Positions 8,627 to 18,253 of a stretch of DNA of 64,000 bases are shown one piece after another. Under the pieces are notes generated by a model, which saw only the letters and a program-made list of their open reading frames with translations, did no database searches and was not told the origin of the DNA. The translations under genes were made by a program, and so were the position numbers. The DNA is from Paenibacillus marchantiae (GTDB lineage Bacteria > Bacillota > Bacilli > Paenibacillales > Paenibacillaceae), in assembly GCF_028771845.1 (NCBI RefSeq), contig NZ_CP118270.1:6138001-6202000 (forward strand), in the 5' to 3' direction. How positions within the stretch are numbered: position 1 is the first letter of the stretch; each line of letters opens with the position of its first letter.

Positions 8627-9748
8627 TCAGTCTCCACGGAATGCCCGTTTCACCCGGTCAAAAAAGGATTGCTCATGCTCATGAGTTTGTTCTCCATCCA
8701 GCGCAGCAATTTGGCGAAGCAGATCTTTCTGCTCGTCATTCAGCTTGCTAGGCGTAACTACAACGACTTTCACATGCTGATCCCCTTGCCCCATACCGCG
8801 CAGGCGTGGTACGCCTTTGCCTTTGAGACGGAAATACGTTCCTGTCTGTGTACCGGCAGGTACTTTCAGCTTCACTTTCTCGGACAGCGTTGGAATTTCA
8901 ATCTCATCTCCCAATGCTGCCTGAGCGAAGGTAAGCGGAATTTCGCAATAGATATCATCGCCTTCACGCTCGAAGAAATCATGTGATTTCACACGGATGA
9001 CAATATACAGATCTCCTGCTGGTCCTCCGCGCAGACCACCTTCACCTTCACCAGTCATACGCAATTGAGCGCCATCATCTACACCCGCTGGAATGCGAAC
9101 ATGAATTTTGCGTTGTTTACGTACTTTACCGCTGCCGCTGCACGTAGTACATTTTTCCTTGATAATTTGTCCCGAACCATTACAGTTCGAACAAGCACGA
9201 CGGTTGACCATACGGCCAAACGGTGTATTTTGAACCACTTCCTGTTGACCACTACCTTGGCAGACGGAACAGGTTTCTGGTTTGGTTCCCGGTTTCGCAC
9301 CTGAGCCATGACAAGTATCACAGCCTTCGGTACGAGGAATGGTAATGTCAGTTTCCTTACCAAATACCGCTTCCTTGAACTCAATCGTCATGGTGTATTG
9401 CAGATCGTTCCCCCGTTGCGGAGCATTTGGATCACGTCGTCCACCGCCACCGCCAAAGAACATATCGAAGATGTCGCCAAAGCCGCCGCCGCCAAAATCG
9501 CCACCGCCGCCGAATCCGCCCTGATTTGGATCAATATGACCGTATTGATCATACTGCGCCCGCTTCTGGCCGTCACTGACCACATCATAAGCTTCTTTAA
9601 CTTCCTTAAACTTGGCTTCCGCGTCAGCAGCCTTGTTTACGTCAGGGTGATACTGACGGGCAAGCTTGCGGTATGCCTTTTTGATTTCCTCGTCGCTGGC
9701 ATTTTTGCCGACGCCGAGTACCTCATAATAATCACGTTTTTCAGCCAC
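8627..9748 (-). CDS. dnaJ: Molecular chaperone DnaJ
   Basis: The 373-residue type I J-protein starts with GTG. The J-domain has the HPD triad ([18 protein letters not shown]) near residue 33. A Gly/Phe-rich linker follows (about residues 75-110), then four CxxCxGxG zinc repeats: [24 protein letters not shown] and CTTCSGSG (about residues 144-210). The C-terminal substrate-binding domains follow. It stimulates DnaK ATPase and delivers unfolded substrates. It is the last gene of the hrcA-grpE-dnaK-dnaJ operon, 129 nt after dnaK. Confidence 0.97.
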   Translation of the reverse strand: MAEKRDYYEVLGVGKNASDEEIKKAYRKLARQYHPDVNKAADAEAKFKEVKEAYDVVSDGQKRAQYDQYGHIDPNQGGFGGGGDFGGGGFGDIFDMFFGGGGGRRDPNAPQRGNDLQYTMTIEFKEAVFGKETDITIPRTEGCDTCHGSGAKPGTKPETCSVCQGSGQQEVVQNTPFGRMVNRRACSNCNGSGQIIKEKCTTCSGSGKVRKQRKIHVRIPAGVDDGAQLRMTGEGEGGLRGGPAGDLYIVIRVKSHDFFEREGDDIYCEIPLTFAQAALGDEIEIPTLSEKVKLKVPAGTQTGTYFRLKGKGVPRLRGMGQGDQHVKVVVVTPSKLNDEQKDLLRQIAALDGEQTHEHEQSFFDRVKRAFRGD

Positions 9749-9790
9749 TCTTCCACCCCCATATCATTCACCATATCGCACATCGTGACA

Positions 9791-9833
9791 AAAGGAAAGC
9801 CAAAGCACGGGAGCCCCGGCTATGACTTTCCCT
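9791..9833 (-). other. Stem-loop in the dnaK-dnaJ intergenic region
   Basis: The minus-strand arm AAGGGAAAGTCATAGCCGGG pairs imperfectly with the complement of AAAGGAAAGCCAAAGCACGG across a short loop. There is no T-tract. It may be a partial attenuator or an RNA-processing/stability element that sets the dnaJ level relative to dnaK. This is inference from the fold alone. Confidence 0.45.
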
Positions 9834-9877
9834 TCGATCCGAACGTCACCGATGATTAATTCACTAGAAATCGTGAA

Positions 9878-11722
9878 TTAGTTTTGTTTTTTATCTTCAT
9901 CCACAACTTCGTAATCAGCGTCTACGACGTTGTCACGTTTTGCAGAACCTTGTTGCTCTTCAGCACCTTGAGCTGCTTGCTCTTGAGCTTGTGCTTGCTC
10001 ATACAGTTTTACAGACAGTTGTTGAACGATCTCTGTCAATTCTTCTGTAGCGGCTTTGATGTCTTCCAGATTGTCGGAAGCCAGAACGCCTTGCAGTTTT
10101 TCTTTTGCAGCATTCGCTTTTTCAACTTCACCAGCGTCAGCTTTTTCGCCAAGATCTTTGATCGTTTTGTCAACAGAGTAGATCAGTTGATCTGCGCTGT
10201 TTTTCGCTTCAACGAGTTCTTTGCGTTTTTTGTCTTCTTCAGCATGCAACTCAGCATCTTTCATCATTTGTTCAACTTCAGCATCGCTCAGACCGCTGGA
10301 AGAAGTGATGGTGATTTTTTGAGTTTTGTTAGTACCTTTGTCTGTTGCAGATACGTTAACAATACCGTTAGCATCAATATCGAAGCTAACTTCGATTTGT
10401 GGAACGCCACGTGGAGCTGGAGGAATATCTCCCAGCATGAAGCGACCGAGGGATTTGTTACCCGCTGCCATCTCACGCTCCCCTTGCAGAACATGAATCT
10501 CAACGCTTGGTTGGTTGTCTGCATAAGTGGAGAACACTTGGGATTTGCTTGTAGGGATCGTTGTGTTGCGCTCGATCATTTTAGTGAATACGCCACCCGC
10601 AGTTTCAATACCCAGGGACAATGGAGTTACGTCAAGCAATACAACGTCTTTCACGTCACCTGTCAGTACGCCCGCTTGTACAGCAGCACCCAAAGCTACA
10701 ACTTCATCCGGGTTAACACCTTTGTGAGGGTCTTTACCTGTCAGTTTTTTAATTGCTTCCTGTACTGCAGGAATACGTGTGGAACCACCAACCAAGACGA
10801 TTTTGTCGATATCGTTAGCTGTCATTCCAGCATCGCTCAGTGCACGACGAGTTGGTTCAAGCGTACGCTCAACCAGACCAGCAGAGATTTCTTCGAATTT
10901 CGCACGGCTCAGGTTCAACTCCAAATGTTGAGGAACGCCATCAGCCACAGTAATGAACGGCAGGGAAATAGTTGTAGTCAATACGCCGGAAAGTTCTTTT
11001 TTCGCTTTTTCTGCTGCATCTTTCAAACGTTGAACCGCTGCTTTATCTTTACTCAAGTCAATGCCTTGATCTTTTTTGAACTCACTTACGAGATAATCAA
11101 TGATCACTTGGTCAAAGTCATCGCCACCCAGTTGGTTATCACCACTAGTTGCTTTAACTTCGAAGAAGCCGTCACCCAGTTCAAGGATGGATACGTCGAA
11201 TGTACCGCCACCCAAGTCATATACGAGAATCGTTTGGTCTTCGGATTTCTCCATACCGTATGCCAAAGCTGCTGCTGTTGGCTCGTTGACGATACGCAGA
11301 ACTTCCAGACCTGCGATTTTCCCTGCATCCTTTGTTGCTTGACGCTGGCTGTCATTGAAGTAAGCTGGTACTGTGATAACCGCTTGAGTTACCGTTTGAC
11401 CCAGATAAGCTTCAGCATCGGATTTCAGTTTTTGCAGGATGATTGCAGAGATCTCTTGTGGTGAGTAGTCTTTGCTATCGATTGTTTCTTTGTGGGATGT
11501 ACCCATATGACGTTTGATCGAGATGATCGTACGATCCGGATTCGTGATCGCTTGACGTTTAGCCGTTTCACCGACAACGCGTTCTCCATCTTTTTTGAAA
11601 CCCACTACGGATGGGGTTGTACGTGCGCCTTCCGGATTTGGAATAACGACAGCCTCGCCGCCTTCCATAACCGCTACACATGAGTTTGTTGTTCCTAAGT
11701 CAATACCGATTACTTTGCTCAT
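9878..11722 (-). CDS. dnaK: Molecular chaperone DnaK (Hsp70)
   Basis: The 614-residue protein opens [20 protein letters not shown], the Hsp70 phosphate-1 motif. It has [27 protein letters not shown] and [16 protein letters not shown] in the nucleotide-binding domain. The linker is [15 protein letters not shown], followed by the peptide-binding and helical lid domains and a Q/E-rich tail ending DEDKKQN. It lacks the ~24-residue insertion near residue 80 seen in Gram-negative DnaK, as expected for a Gram-positive. The ribosome site GAGGGAGG is strong. A 526-codon open frame on the opposite strand is only a shadow of its codon bias. Confidence 0.98.
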   Translation of the reverse strand: MSKVIGIDLGTTNSCVAVMEGGEAVVIPNPEGARTTPSVVGFKKDGERVVGETAKRQAITNPDRTIISIKRHMGTSHKETIDSKDYSPQEISAIILQKLKSDAEAYLGQTVTQAVITVPAYFNDSQRQATKDAGKIAGLEVLRIVNEPTAAALAYGMEKSEDQTILVYDLGGGTFDVSILELGDGFFEVKATSGDNQLGGDDFDQVIIDYLVSEFKKDQGIDLSKDKAAVQRLKDAAEKAKKELSGVLTTTISLPFITVADGVPQHLELNLSRAKFEEISAGLVERTLEPTRRALSDAGMTANDIDKIVLVGGSTRIPAVQEAIKKLTGKDPHKGVNPDEVVALGAAVQAGVLTGDVKDVVLLDVTPLSLGIETAGGVFTKMIERNTTIPTSKSQVFSTYADNQPSVEIHVLQGEREMAAGNKSLGRFMLGDIPPAPRGVPQIEVSFDIDANGIVNVSATDKGTNKTQKITITSSSGLSDAEVEQMMKDAELHAEEDKKRKELVEAKNSADQLIYSVDKTIKDLGEKADAGEVEKANAAKEKLQGVLASDNLEDIKAATEELTEIVQQLSVKLYEQAQAQEQAAQGAEEQQGSAKRDNVVDADYEVVDEDKKQN

Positions 11723-11879
11723 CGGAAAATTTCCTCCCTCGACAATTTAAAATGGATCAGATTGATCCTTATTTGTATTTGTTGTTCCTAATCGTGCTCT
11801 ATGTGTGTACTAACCTTTATATTAAACTTCGGTGGCATCGTACAATCAAGAGTGAACTCATTTCATTCTTTAATAGAAA

Positions 11880-12455
11880 TTATGAGCTAACTTTAACCAT
11901 AGCCGGACGAAGTACTTTATCCTTCAGCATATAGCCTTTTTGGACTTCCTCGACAACGGTACCTTCTTCATACTCGTCGCTCTCCACGGACATAATCGCC
12001 TGGTGGAATTCGGGATTAAACGGTTGTCCTACCGTATCCATTGACGTCAGACCTTCATTGTTCAGCACAGTTTCCAGCTGACGGAAGATCATTTGGATAC
12101 CTTTGGAGAAGGACTCGACTTCAGCACCTTCCGGTACAGTAGCCATGGCACGCTCGAAGTTATCAATGACCGGCACCAGTTCGGTGACCAGCTTCATCGA
12201 AGCGTATTTCGCCAGTTCTTCTTTTTCTTTTTGTGTACGACGACGGAAGTTATCAAAATCAGCTTGCGCACGGACAAAACGCTGTTGATGTTCCTCAGCT
12301 TCCTCCTTCAAACGTGCGATCTCATCTTGCTCCTGATCTGTCATCTCTTCCGCCTGCGCTTCTGCAGCTCCGGCTTCGTTGACAGGCTCCTGCTCCGCTG
12401 CTGTAGTTGCTTGCTGTTCCTGTTCTTCTGCTGCGAATGATTGCTCCTCTTTCAA
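11880..12455 (-). CDS. grpE: Nucleotide exchange factor GrpE
   Basis: About 191 residues. The N-terminus is acidic and Q/E-rich. A long coiled coil follows (LKEEAEEHQQRFVRAQADFDNFRRRT), and the C-terminal beta domain ends KGYMLKDKVLRPAMVKVS, the family signature. I prefer the TTG at 12455, 8 nt after AAGGAGG; the GTG at 12464 lies inside that ribosome site. It releases ADP from DnaK. It is second in the CIRCE operon, between hrcA and dnaK. Confidence 0.95.
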   Translation of the reverse strand: MKEEQSFAAEEQEQQATTAAEQEPVNEAGAAEAQAEEMTDQEQDEIARLKEEAEEHQQRFVRAQADFDNFRRRTQKEKEELAKYASMKLVTELVPVIDNFERAMATVPEGAEVESFSKGIQMIFRQLETVLNNEGLTSMDTVGQPFNPEFHQAIMSVESDEYEEGTVVEEVQKGYMLKDKVLRPAMVKVSS

Positions 12456-12494
12456 GATGTTCACCTCCTTATAAGAATGAAATGGTTCATTCCC

Positions 12495-13526
12495 TTATTT
12501 GAAGCGATGCGTTAGCATGGCCGTCAAATCACGGGATAATGTATTTAAAATATGAATGACACGTGCGTAATCCATTCGCGTAGGTCCCAAAATTCCGATG
12601 GAGCCCAAAGCCTCTCCATCCAATGAATAGGATGCCGTTATCAGGCTGCAATTGGCGAAGGCTTCATGATCATTCTCGGTGCCTATTCGCACCTGAATAC
12701 CAGATCCACCCTGCACGGGCATCATCAATTTCATGAGTGTTGGTGTCTCATCCAGCAGGTCAAGAATATCTTTTACCTTTTCAATATCTTTAAACTCTGG
12801 CTGGGTCAACATATTGGTGGCACCACTAAGGAACAGACGATTATCATGCTCGTTGTCAAAGGCACTGTTCAGCACCTGCATGACTTCCTCATAACGTGTA
12901 ATATGCCGTTCCATCTCTTGCCCAAGCTCGGTGTAGAGACGAGACTTTAATTTGTAAATCGGCACGCCGACCAGCTTGCTGTTTAATAAACGAACTACAT
13001 TCTCCATCTCCGCTACCGAAATTTCAGGTGGAATCTGAACTGTCTTGTTCTCTACCTGACCCGTGTTCGTTACGATGATGGCTACAGCCTCGCTTTCATT
13101 AAGCGGAAGCAGTTGAAAATGACGAAGTGACGTGTGGAAAACTTCCGGTCCAAGCAGGATCGAAGTATAATTCGTCATATGTGACAAAATGACTGAGGCA
13201 TGCTGAATAACTTGTTCCATCACGTTCAGCTTTTCTGCGAAAAATGATTTCAGGTCGTCCAGCTCTTGCGGCTCCACCTGATTCCAGGGAACCAAATGAT
13301 CGACATAATATCGATAGCCTTTGTGCGAAGGTATGCGACCAGCCGATGTATGCGGCTGTTCCAGAAAGCCCATATCTTCAAGGTCCGCCATTTCATTACG
13401 GATCGTCGCCGGACTGTATCCAACATCTCCCCTTTTGGAAATGCTCCGGGACCCTACGGGCTCAGCTGAACGGATATAGTCATCCACTATAGCGTTCAGA
13501 ATCATTCGTTGACGCTCTGTTAACAT
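12495..13526 (-). CDS. hrcA: Heat-inducible transcription repressor HrcA
   Basis: A 343-residue repressor. The N-terminal winged helix is MLTERQRMILNAIVDDYI plus GYSPATIRNEMADLEDMGFL, followed by QPHTSAGRIPSHKGYRYYVD. The C-terminal dimer domain ends with IGILGPTRMDYARVI. Start 13526 is taken because AAGGAGGGA lies 9 nt upstream; ATG 13562 has none and would sit against the operator. HrcA binds CIRCE and is held active by GroE; here a perfect CIRCE lies 41 nt upstream, so the operon is autoregulated. Confidence 0.96.
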   Translation of the reverse strand: MLTERQRMILNAIVDDYIRSAEPVGSRSISKRGDVGYSPATIRNEMADLEDMGFLEQPHTSAGRIPSHKGYRYYVDHLVPWNQVEPQELDDLKSFFAEKLNVMEQVIQHASVILSHMTNYTSILLGPEVFHTSLRHFQLLPLNESEAVAIIVTNTGQVENKTVQIPPEISVAEMENVVRLLNSKLVGVPIYKLKSRLYTELGQEMERHITRYEEVMQVLNSAFDNEHDNRLFLSGATNMLTQPEFKDIEKVKDILDLLDETPTLMKLMMPVQGGSGIQVRIGTENDHEAFANCSLITASYSLDGEALGSIGILGPTRMDYARVIHILNTLSRDLTAMLTHRFK

Positions 13527-13566
13527 GGTGAGTATTCCCTCCTTCTGACTGTACTGTCCCATGTCG

Positions 13567-13593
13567 TTAGCACTCCGGTTAGATGAGTGCTAA
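13567..13593. promoter_or_regulatory. CIRCE operator
   Basis: TTAGCACTC, a 9-nt spacer (CGGTTAGAT), and GAGTGCTAA match the CIRCE consensus perfectly (9-9-9). It lies between the hrcA promoter and start codon, the normal place for HrcA repression of the dnaK operon. Confidence 0.98.
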
Positions 13594-13604
13594 GCGGTAA
13601 TACA

Positions 13605-13634
13605 AAAATACCAAAATGACGTGAGCATTGTCAA
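13605..13634 (-). promoter_or_regulatory. Predicted vegetative promoter of hrcA-grpE-dnaK-dnaJ
   Basis: On the minus strand a perfect -35 TTGACA (13629-13634) is followed by an 18-nt spacer and a weak -10 TATTTT (13605-13610). Transcription would start just before or in the CIRCE element, so bound HrcA would block it. Confidence 0.65.
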
Positions 13635-13718
13635 GTCAGTTTGATGAGTACGCTCATCTATTTATAGTATAGACCAATGTCTCCAAGACATAACAACTTT
13701 ACTGTACATCTCATGAAT

Positions 13719-13770
13719 TAAAAAGAACCGCAGGTGAGATAGAGTATACTCGGCTCAATCCATACGGTTC
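13719..13770 (-). terminator. Terminator of the GNAT gene
   Basis: On the minus strand GAACCGTATGGATTGAG pairs with the distal arm (CTCACCTGCGGTTC), followed by TTTTTAATTC. It lies 10 nt past the stop at 13780 and insulates the hrcA promoter. Confidence 0.75.
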
Positions 13771-13779
13771 ATTCATTTA

Positions 13780-14250
13780 TCAGGCTGAAATATTCAACTC
13801 TTTCAATACAGCAATCTCATCACAGCAATCCTGCTTGCTGCAATGAACACAGTCGGTCCATACTTTTTCCGGGAAAATTTCCTTGTTCACAACGGCAAAA
13901 CCGTTTTTGAGAAAAAAGGACACCTCATATGTCAACGCCATGACCTTGGGAATTTGCTGTTTCTCCGCTTCCTCTACCAGCCGGTCCAGCAGCAGTGAGC
14001 CAATGCCCATGCCTTTGTGACCTTCGGAGATGCCGAGCGATCTGACTTCCACCAGATCATTTCCCAAACGGCAGAGAGATCCACAGCCTACAACCTGACC
14101 ATTCACTTCTGCTACAACAAAGTGCTCCAGCTGCCGTTGCAGTACTTCCCGTGAACGCGGAAGCATGATCCCACGCTCTGCATAGCCCTTAATCATTTCA
14201 AATAATGGTTCAACATCTTCCGGTACGGCTTTTCTGCATATGGCCGACAT
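13780..14250 (-). CDS. GNAT-family N-acetyltransferase
   Basis: A 156-residue acetyltransferase with the acetyl-CoA loop GHKGMGIGSLLLDRLVEEA (the R/QxxGxG/A motif A) near residue 78 and strand VVAEVNGQVVGCGSLCRL before it. The layout resembles the ArgA-like stand-alone GNATs of bacilli that act on small molecules. The C-terminus has an unusual cysteine cluster, DCVHCSKQDCCDEIAV, which could bind a metal; this is inference. An AGGAGGAG ribosome site precedes the start. The substrate cannot be told from sequence. Confidence 0.85.
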   Translation of the reverse strand: MSAICRKAVPEDVEPLFEMIKGYAERGIMLPRSREVLQRQLEHFVVAEVNGQVVGCGSLCRLGNDLVEVRSLGISEGHKGMGIGSLLLDRLVEEAEKQQIPKVMALTYEVSFFLKNGFAVVNKEIFPEKVWTDCVHCSKQDCCDEIAVLKELNISA

Positions 14251-14367
14251 CCAGCTCTCCTCCTATAAGAAGCTTTCCAGAGGAAAGCCGACTTCGTAGT
14301 TGTATAAATTACACGCTCTGTAAAATCAATATGAATAAATATACAACAGAGCGTATAGAATTTCAAG

Positions 14368-15552
14368 CTACGAATTCAGCGATATAGACCCGATAAACTC
14401 GGCAAAAACGTCATTTCCGAACAGGATGCCCTGTTCACTAAGCCGGAAGCCGTCTGTCGTCTTCTCCAGCAGTCCTGCATTCAGCATTTTGCCCAAAGGC
14501 TTCGCAAACACTTCCTCCATAGGCTCCCCGAACTGATCGCTAAACCGTGAGGATGAAGCACCTTCCAGCATTCTCAATCCAACCATCAGATAATCTTCCA
14601 TTGCCTCGGCGCGGCTGATCTCAAAATGATCGAGACGCGGCAGACCTCCTTTGGAAGCTTCAACATACGGGTTTATACCTTTTATATTCATATGGCGTTC
14701 GCGGCCTACATATCCATGTGCACCTGCACCCAGACCGTAATAGTCCTCATTACGCCAGTACGTGATATTGTGACGGCTCTCGAAGCCGGGTTTGGCAAAG
14801 TTACTGATCTCGTATTGTCCGTAACCTGCTTCTTTCATACGCTTCATTAATAGAAGATACATTTGCAACTCATCGTCTTCATGAGGAAGCGGTAGCTGGT
14901 TCTTCTGATACAACGTATGGAAAAGAGTATTCTCTTCCACCTTCAGGCTGTATATGGAGTAATGCGGCAGATCCAGTTCCAGCGCTTTATCAATACTCTC
15001 GTTCAGCATCTCGACAGTTTGGTTTGGCAAACCAAACATGAGGTCAATGGACAAGTTATGCAATCCAGCTGCTCGGGCATTTTCCAAACTGCGGTATACA
15101 TCATCTGTATTATGAATCCGGCCAATACCTGTCAGCAGATCATTTTGAAAAGCCTGTACCCCAAAGCTGACGCGGTTCACTCCGCCTTCTTTCATAACGG
15201 CGAGTTTCTCCGCATCGGTCGTGCCCGGATTAGCTTCCATCGAAAACTCAATATCATCTGCCCAATTGGGGAAATAGGTCTTAACGGACTTCAGGAATAC
15301 GGCCATTTCATCCGGTTTCAGTGCAGTAGGCGTACCGCCGCCCACAAATATGGTTTTGATTTCTCCCGGCGGATTCGCTTTAACCGTATGTTCCATCTCC
15401 CGTTCCAGCGCTTCAAGGTACTGCATAACAGGCTGGTCCTTCAATACATAAGAGTTAAAATCGCAGTAGAAACATTTATTTGTGCAAAAGGGAATGTGAA
15501 GATACACCGCTTGGGGTGCACCTGTTTTCCGGCTGTGTGCTGCCAATGTCAT
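14368..15552 (-). CDS. hemW: Heme chaperone HemW (radical SAM, CPO-like)
   Basis: The 394-residue protein starts MTLAAHSRKTGAPQ. Its radical-SAM motif CTNKCFYC (CX3CX2C) sits in VYLHIPFC...DFN, followed by FVGGGTPTAL, the HemN/HemW pattern. The CX3CX2C motif without HemN's N-terminal extension and extra catalytic cysteine, and the lepA-hemW-hrcA order, point to HemW, which delivers heme rather than oxidising coproporphyrinogen. ATG 15552 has AGAGGGGG upstream; ATG 15588 adds 12 atypical residues that overlap the lepA terminator. Confidence 0.92.
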   Translation of the reverse strand: MTLAAHSRKTGAPQAVYLHIPFCTNKCFYCDFNSYVLKDQPVMQYLEALEREMEHTVKANPPGEIKTIFVGGGTPTALKPDEMAVFLKSVKTYFPNWADDIEFSMEANPGTTDAEKLAVMKEGGVNRVSFGVQAFQNDLLTGIGRIHNTDDVYRSLENARAAGLHNLSIDLMFGLPNQTVEMLNESIDKALELDLPHYSIYSLKVEENTLFHTLYQKNQLPLPHEDDELQMYLLLMKRMKEAGYGQYEISNFAKPGFESRHNITYWRNEDYYGLGAGAHGYVGRERHMNIKGINPYVEASKGGLPRLDHFEISRAEAMEDYLMVGLRMLEGASSSRFSDQFGEPMEEVFAKPLGKMLNAGLLEKTTDGFRLSEQGILFGNDVFAEFIGSISLNS

Positions 15553-15572
15553 GGCAAGTCCCCCTCTATTTG

Positions 15573-15602
15573 AAAAAAGGAAAGCCATCCGGCTTCCCTT
15601 TC
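15573..15602 (-). terminator. Terminator-like hairpin just upstream of hemW
   Basis: On the minus strand GGGAAGCCGGATGGCTTTCC is followed by TTTTTTC. It lies between lepA and hemW, 20 nt before the hemW start, so it may end lepA transcripts or attenuate hemW. Confidence 0.7.
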
Positions 15603-15611
15603 AGCTTGGTT

Positions 15612-15866
15612 TATTGGTTATTCTGTGTTGTACCTACGTTTGCAAGCAAACGTCTTGCAATTCAATTTTGATACACACACTCAGTGTTGTACCCAAAAAT
15701 GAATTATTAATCTAATTTAAATACACACATTTGTGCTGTACCCGAGACAAAATATCGTTTATCCTTTCATACACAAATTATTGATGTACCGAAAGGGTTC
15801 ACGTGACGTTTGCAAGCAAACGTCTTTTTAAACGCATTCTCCGATACACAAAATTTGATGTACTCA
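15612..15866. repeat. Array of five short hairpin units with two inserted 18-bp dyads
   Basis: Four units begin ATACACA and end TGTACC/TGTACT, at 15671-15694, 15721-15743, 15769-15790 and 15844-15865. A fifth, partial unit (CTGTGTTGTACC) is at 15623-15634. Each is a small dyad (TACACA...TGTTGTA type). Unit spacing is about 50 bp, except where an identical dyad ACGTTTGCAAGCAAACGT is inserted (15636-15653 and 15806-15823). No open reading frame of note is present. The unique spacers are AT-rich and unrelated to each other. Confidence 0.8.
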
Positions 15867-15878
15867 GAGATTGCGTTC

Positions 15879-17693
15879 TTAATCATCAATTTTCAGCACC
15901 GCCATGAATGCTTCTTGCGGCACCTCTACGTTACCAACCTGCTTCATCCGCTTCTTACCTTCCTTCTGCTTCTCAAGCAGTTTCCGTTTCCGCGAGATGT
16001 CACCGCCATAACACTTCGCAAGTACGTTTTTACGCATTGCTTTTACCGTTTCACGAGCTACAACTTTGGTACCTACAGATGCCTGAATTGGCACCTCGAA
16101 CATTTGCCGTGGAATCAGCTCGCGCAGTTTCTCACAGACAATGCGTCCACGGTTATAGGCACGGTCACGGTGAACGATGAAGGACAGAGCATCCACCTGT
16201 TCGCCATTGAGTACAATATCCATTTTCGCCAGATTGGACTGACGGTAACCGGACAGCTCATAATCAAGGGATGCATATCCTTTGGTACCGGATTTCAGCT
16301 GGTCGAAGAAGTCATATACAATCTCGGACAACGGAATCTCATAGGTAATGGTAACCCGTGTTGTGTCCAGATATTCCATATTCACATATTCACCACGTTT
16401 ATTCTGACACAGCTCCATAATGGTACCTACATAATCATTCGGTACGATAATGTCTGCCTTGACATATGGTTCCTCGACGTAATCAATCCGTCCCACCTCA
16501 GGATAGTTGGATGGGTTGTCGATTTTCATCACTTCACCATTCGTTAAGGTGACGTGATAGATTACGCTTGGTGCCGTTGTGATCAACGGAATATTAAACT
16601 CCCGCTCGATCCGCTCCTGGATAACGTCCATGTGAAGCAGTCCAAGGAATCCGCAACGGAATCCAAAACCGAGTGCACTGGATGTTTCCGGTTCAAAGCT
16701 CAGAGACGCATCGTTCAACTGCAATTTCTCCAACGCTTCACGCAGATCAACATAGTCCGATGTTTCAATCGGATAGAGACCACAATATACCATTGGGTTA
16801 ATTTTACGATAACCCGGCAAAGGTTCCGGTGTTGGATTTTTGGCATCCGTTACCGTATCCCCGACTTGTGTATCGCCTACATGCCGAATACCGGCAACAA
16901 TAAATCCAACATCCCCGACGTTCAGCTCGTCCACGATGGTCATACGAGGTTTGAACGCTCCAACTTCAATGACTTCAAATGATTTACCTGTTGCCATCAT
17001 TTTGATTTTGGAACCGGATTTGATTTTGCCGTCAACAACACGCACATATACGATTACACCTTTGTACGGGTCGTAGTGCGAGTCAAAAATCAGCGCTTTC
17101 AAAGGCTGTTCAGGATCACCAGTTGGTGCCGGAACACTTTTCACCACTTGCTCCAAAATTTCTTTGATTCCGATTCCTGATTTGGCCGAAGCCAAAACCG
17201 CATTACTTGTGTCCAAACCAATAACATCTTCCACTTCCTGCTTCACCCGTTCAGGATCAGCGCTCGGAAGGTCAATTTTGTTGATAACCGGTAAAATTTC
17301 AAGATTGTTATCCAACGCCAGATACACGTTGGCAAGTGTTTGGGCTTCAATTCCCTGAGCCGCATCTACAACCAGCAGAGCACCTTCACATGCAGCAAGA
17401 CTGCGTGATACTTCATACGTGAAGTCTACGTGTCCTGGTGTATCAATCAGATTCAATAAATACTCTTCACCGTCATCCGCTTTGTAAGTCAAGGCTACTG
17501 CTTGTAGCTTGATCGTTATTCCACGTTCGCGTTCAAGGTCCATTTTATCGAGAACCTGTTCCTGCATTTCACGTGACGTGAGCGCACCTGTGTGCTCCAA
17601 GATCCGGTCCGCAAGTGTTGATTTGCCGTGATCTATATGTGCAATAATTGAAAAGTTACGAATTTTACGTTGTCTTGCCCGAATGTCAGTCAT
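15879..17693 (-). CDS. lepA: Translation elongation factor 4 (LepA/EF4)
   Basis: A 604-residue translational GTPase. It shows G1 [10 protein letters not shown]2/G3 region [10 protein letters not shown] and DTPGHVDF, and G4 NKIDLP, all in the first 140 residues. The EF-G-like domains II, III and V follow, with [21 protein letters not shown]. The unique C-terminal domain ends [20 protein letters not shown] with a basic tail. It back-translocates or rescues stalled ribosomes. It is the standard neighbour of hemW. A GGGGGTAAGG site precedes ATG 17693. Confidence 0.97.
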   Translation of the reverse strand: MTDIRARQRKIRNFSIIAHIDHGKSTLADRILEHTGALTSREMQEQVLDKMDLERERGITIKLQAVALTYKADDGEEYLLNLIDTPGHVDFTYEVSRSLAACEGALLVVDAAQGIEAQTLANVYLALDNNLEILPVINKIDLPSADPERVKQEVEDVIGLDTSNAVLASAKSGIGIKEILEQVVKSVPAPTGDPEQPLKALIFDSHYDPYKGVIVYVRVVDGKIKSGSKIKMMATGKSFEVIEVGAFKPRMTIVDELNVGDVGFIVAGIRHVGDTQVGDTVTDAKNPTPEPLPGYRKINPMVYCGLYPIETSDYVDLREALEKLQLNDASLSFEPETSSALGFGFRCGFLGLLHMDVIQERIEREFNIPLITTAPSVIYHVTLTNGEVMKIDNPSNYPEVGRIDYVEEPYVKADIIVPNDYVGTIMELCQNKRGEYVNMEYLDTTRVTITYEIPLSEIVYDFFDQLKSGTKGYASLDYELSGYRQSNLAKMDIVLNGEQVDALSFIVHRDRAYNRGRIVCEKLRELIPRQMFEVPIQASVGTKVVARETVKAMRKNVLAKCYGGDISRKRKLLEKQKEGKKRMKQVGNVEVPQEAFMAVLKIDD

Positions 17694-17839
17694 TCCTTAC
17701 CCCCAGAAACAGCCTAGTGTCAATCACATCATTATAACAGTTGATGCAGGGTGCATCAATCCCGCGTTGCCCCAACTTTATAATTATCGTCACAATTGCG
17801 AACTCCCAAGGGTATATTTTGCCTATATTTCATAACCTT

Positions 17840-18199
17840 TTATTCAGCGACTCCGCTAAATAAGGATACTACCCACTTCATTCCGTTATGGGACAGATTT
17901 TGAAGAAGACCTGCCGTTTTGTCAGCCAGCACGTCGACCGGTGCTTTGCTCTGCTCTGCGCCAAGCACTTGACTCGGTGACAGAACAGGTACGGCTGGGG
18001 GTTCTTTGACCTCCTGTTGTACCGCCGCGATCGGAACAGACTCGGCAGCCGGTGCCGCCGGCTCAGTTTTCACCACTGCAGGGTTGCCAGTCGAATCATC
18101 GCCCCTATTAAAGTTGCTGCCTGCCAGCTGCATTCCAAACAGCACACCCAGCAACATTAATAAACAGATGGAAAACAATCTTTTGCCGAATCTGGACAC
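17840..18199 (-). CDS. yqxA: YqxA-type membrane-anchored protein (DUF3679)
   Basis: The 119-residue protein has one N-terminal membrane segment (LFSICLLMLLGVLFGMQLAG, residues 8-27) followed by a Pro/Ala/Val-rich extracytoplasmic region. The end, VLADKTAGLLQNLSHNGMKWV, is conserved-looking. Its position between spoIIP and lepA is that of B. subtilis yqxA, which supports the name. The start is GTG with AGGAGG upstream. Function is unknown in the family; a sporulation link is inferred from context. It lies 54 nt after spoIIP. Confidence 0.8.
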   Translation of the reverse strand: MSRFGKRLFSICLLMLLGVLFGMQLAGSNFNRGDDSTGNPAVVKTEPAAPAAESVPIAAVQQEVKEPPAVPVLSPSQVLGAEQSKAPVDVLADKTAGLLQNLSHNGMKWVVSLFSGVAE

Positions 18200-18253
18200 A
18201 TTCCTCGCCTCCTGTTATATCTTCAATTCTTCTATTCTTCCATATCAGGAATA

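Noticed and set aside
9884-11464. 526-codon open frame on the plus strand opposite dnaK
   Set aside because: It lies entirely antisense to a clear Hsp70, is Cys/Phe/Ser-rich without motifs, and arises from the strong codon bias of dnaK.
14313-14354. Inverted repeat ACGCTCTGT...ACAGAGCGT before hemW end
   Set aside because: The loop is 24 nt and there is no T-tract; too weak to call a terminator or operator.
15612-15866. Possible CRISPR array between lepA and hemW
   Set aside because: Units are short, variable dyads with uneven spacing (48-75 bp) and no cas genes are near; they do not behave like identical repeats with unique spacers of one length.
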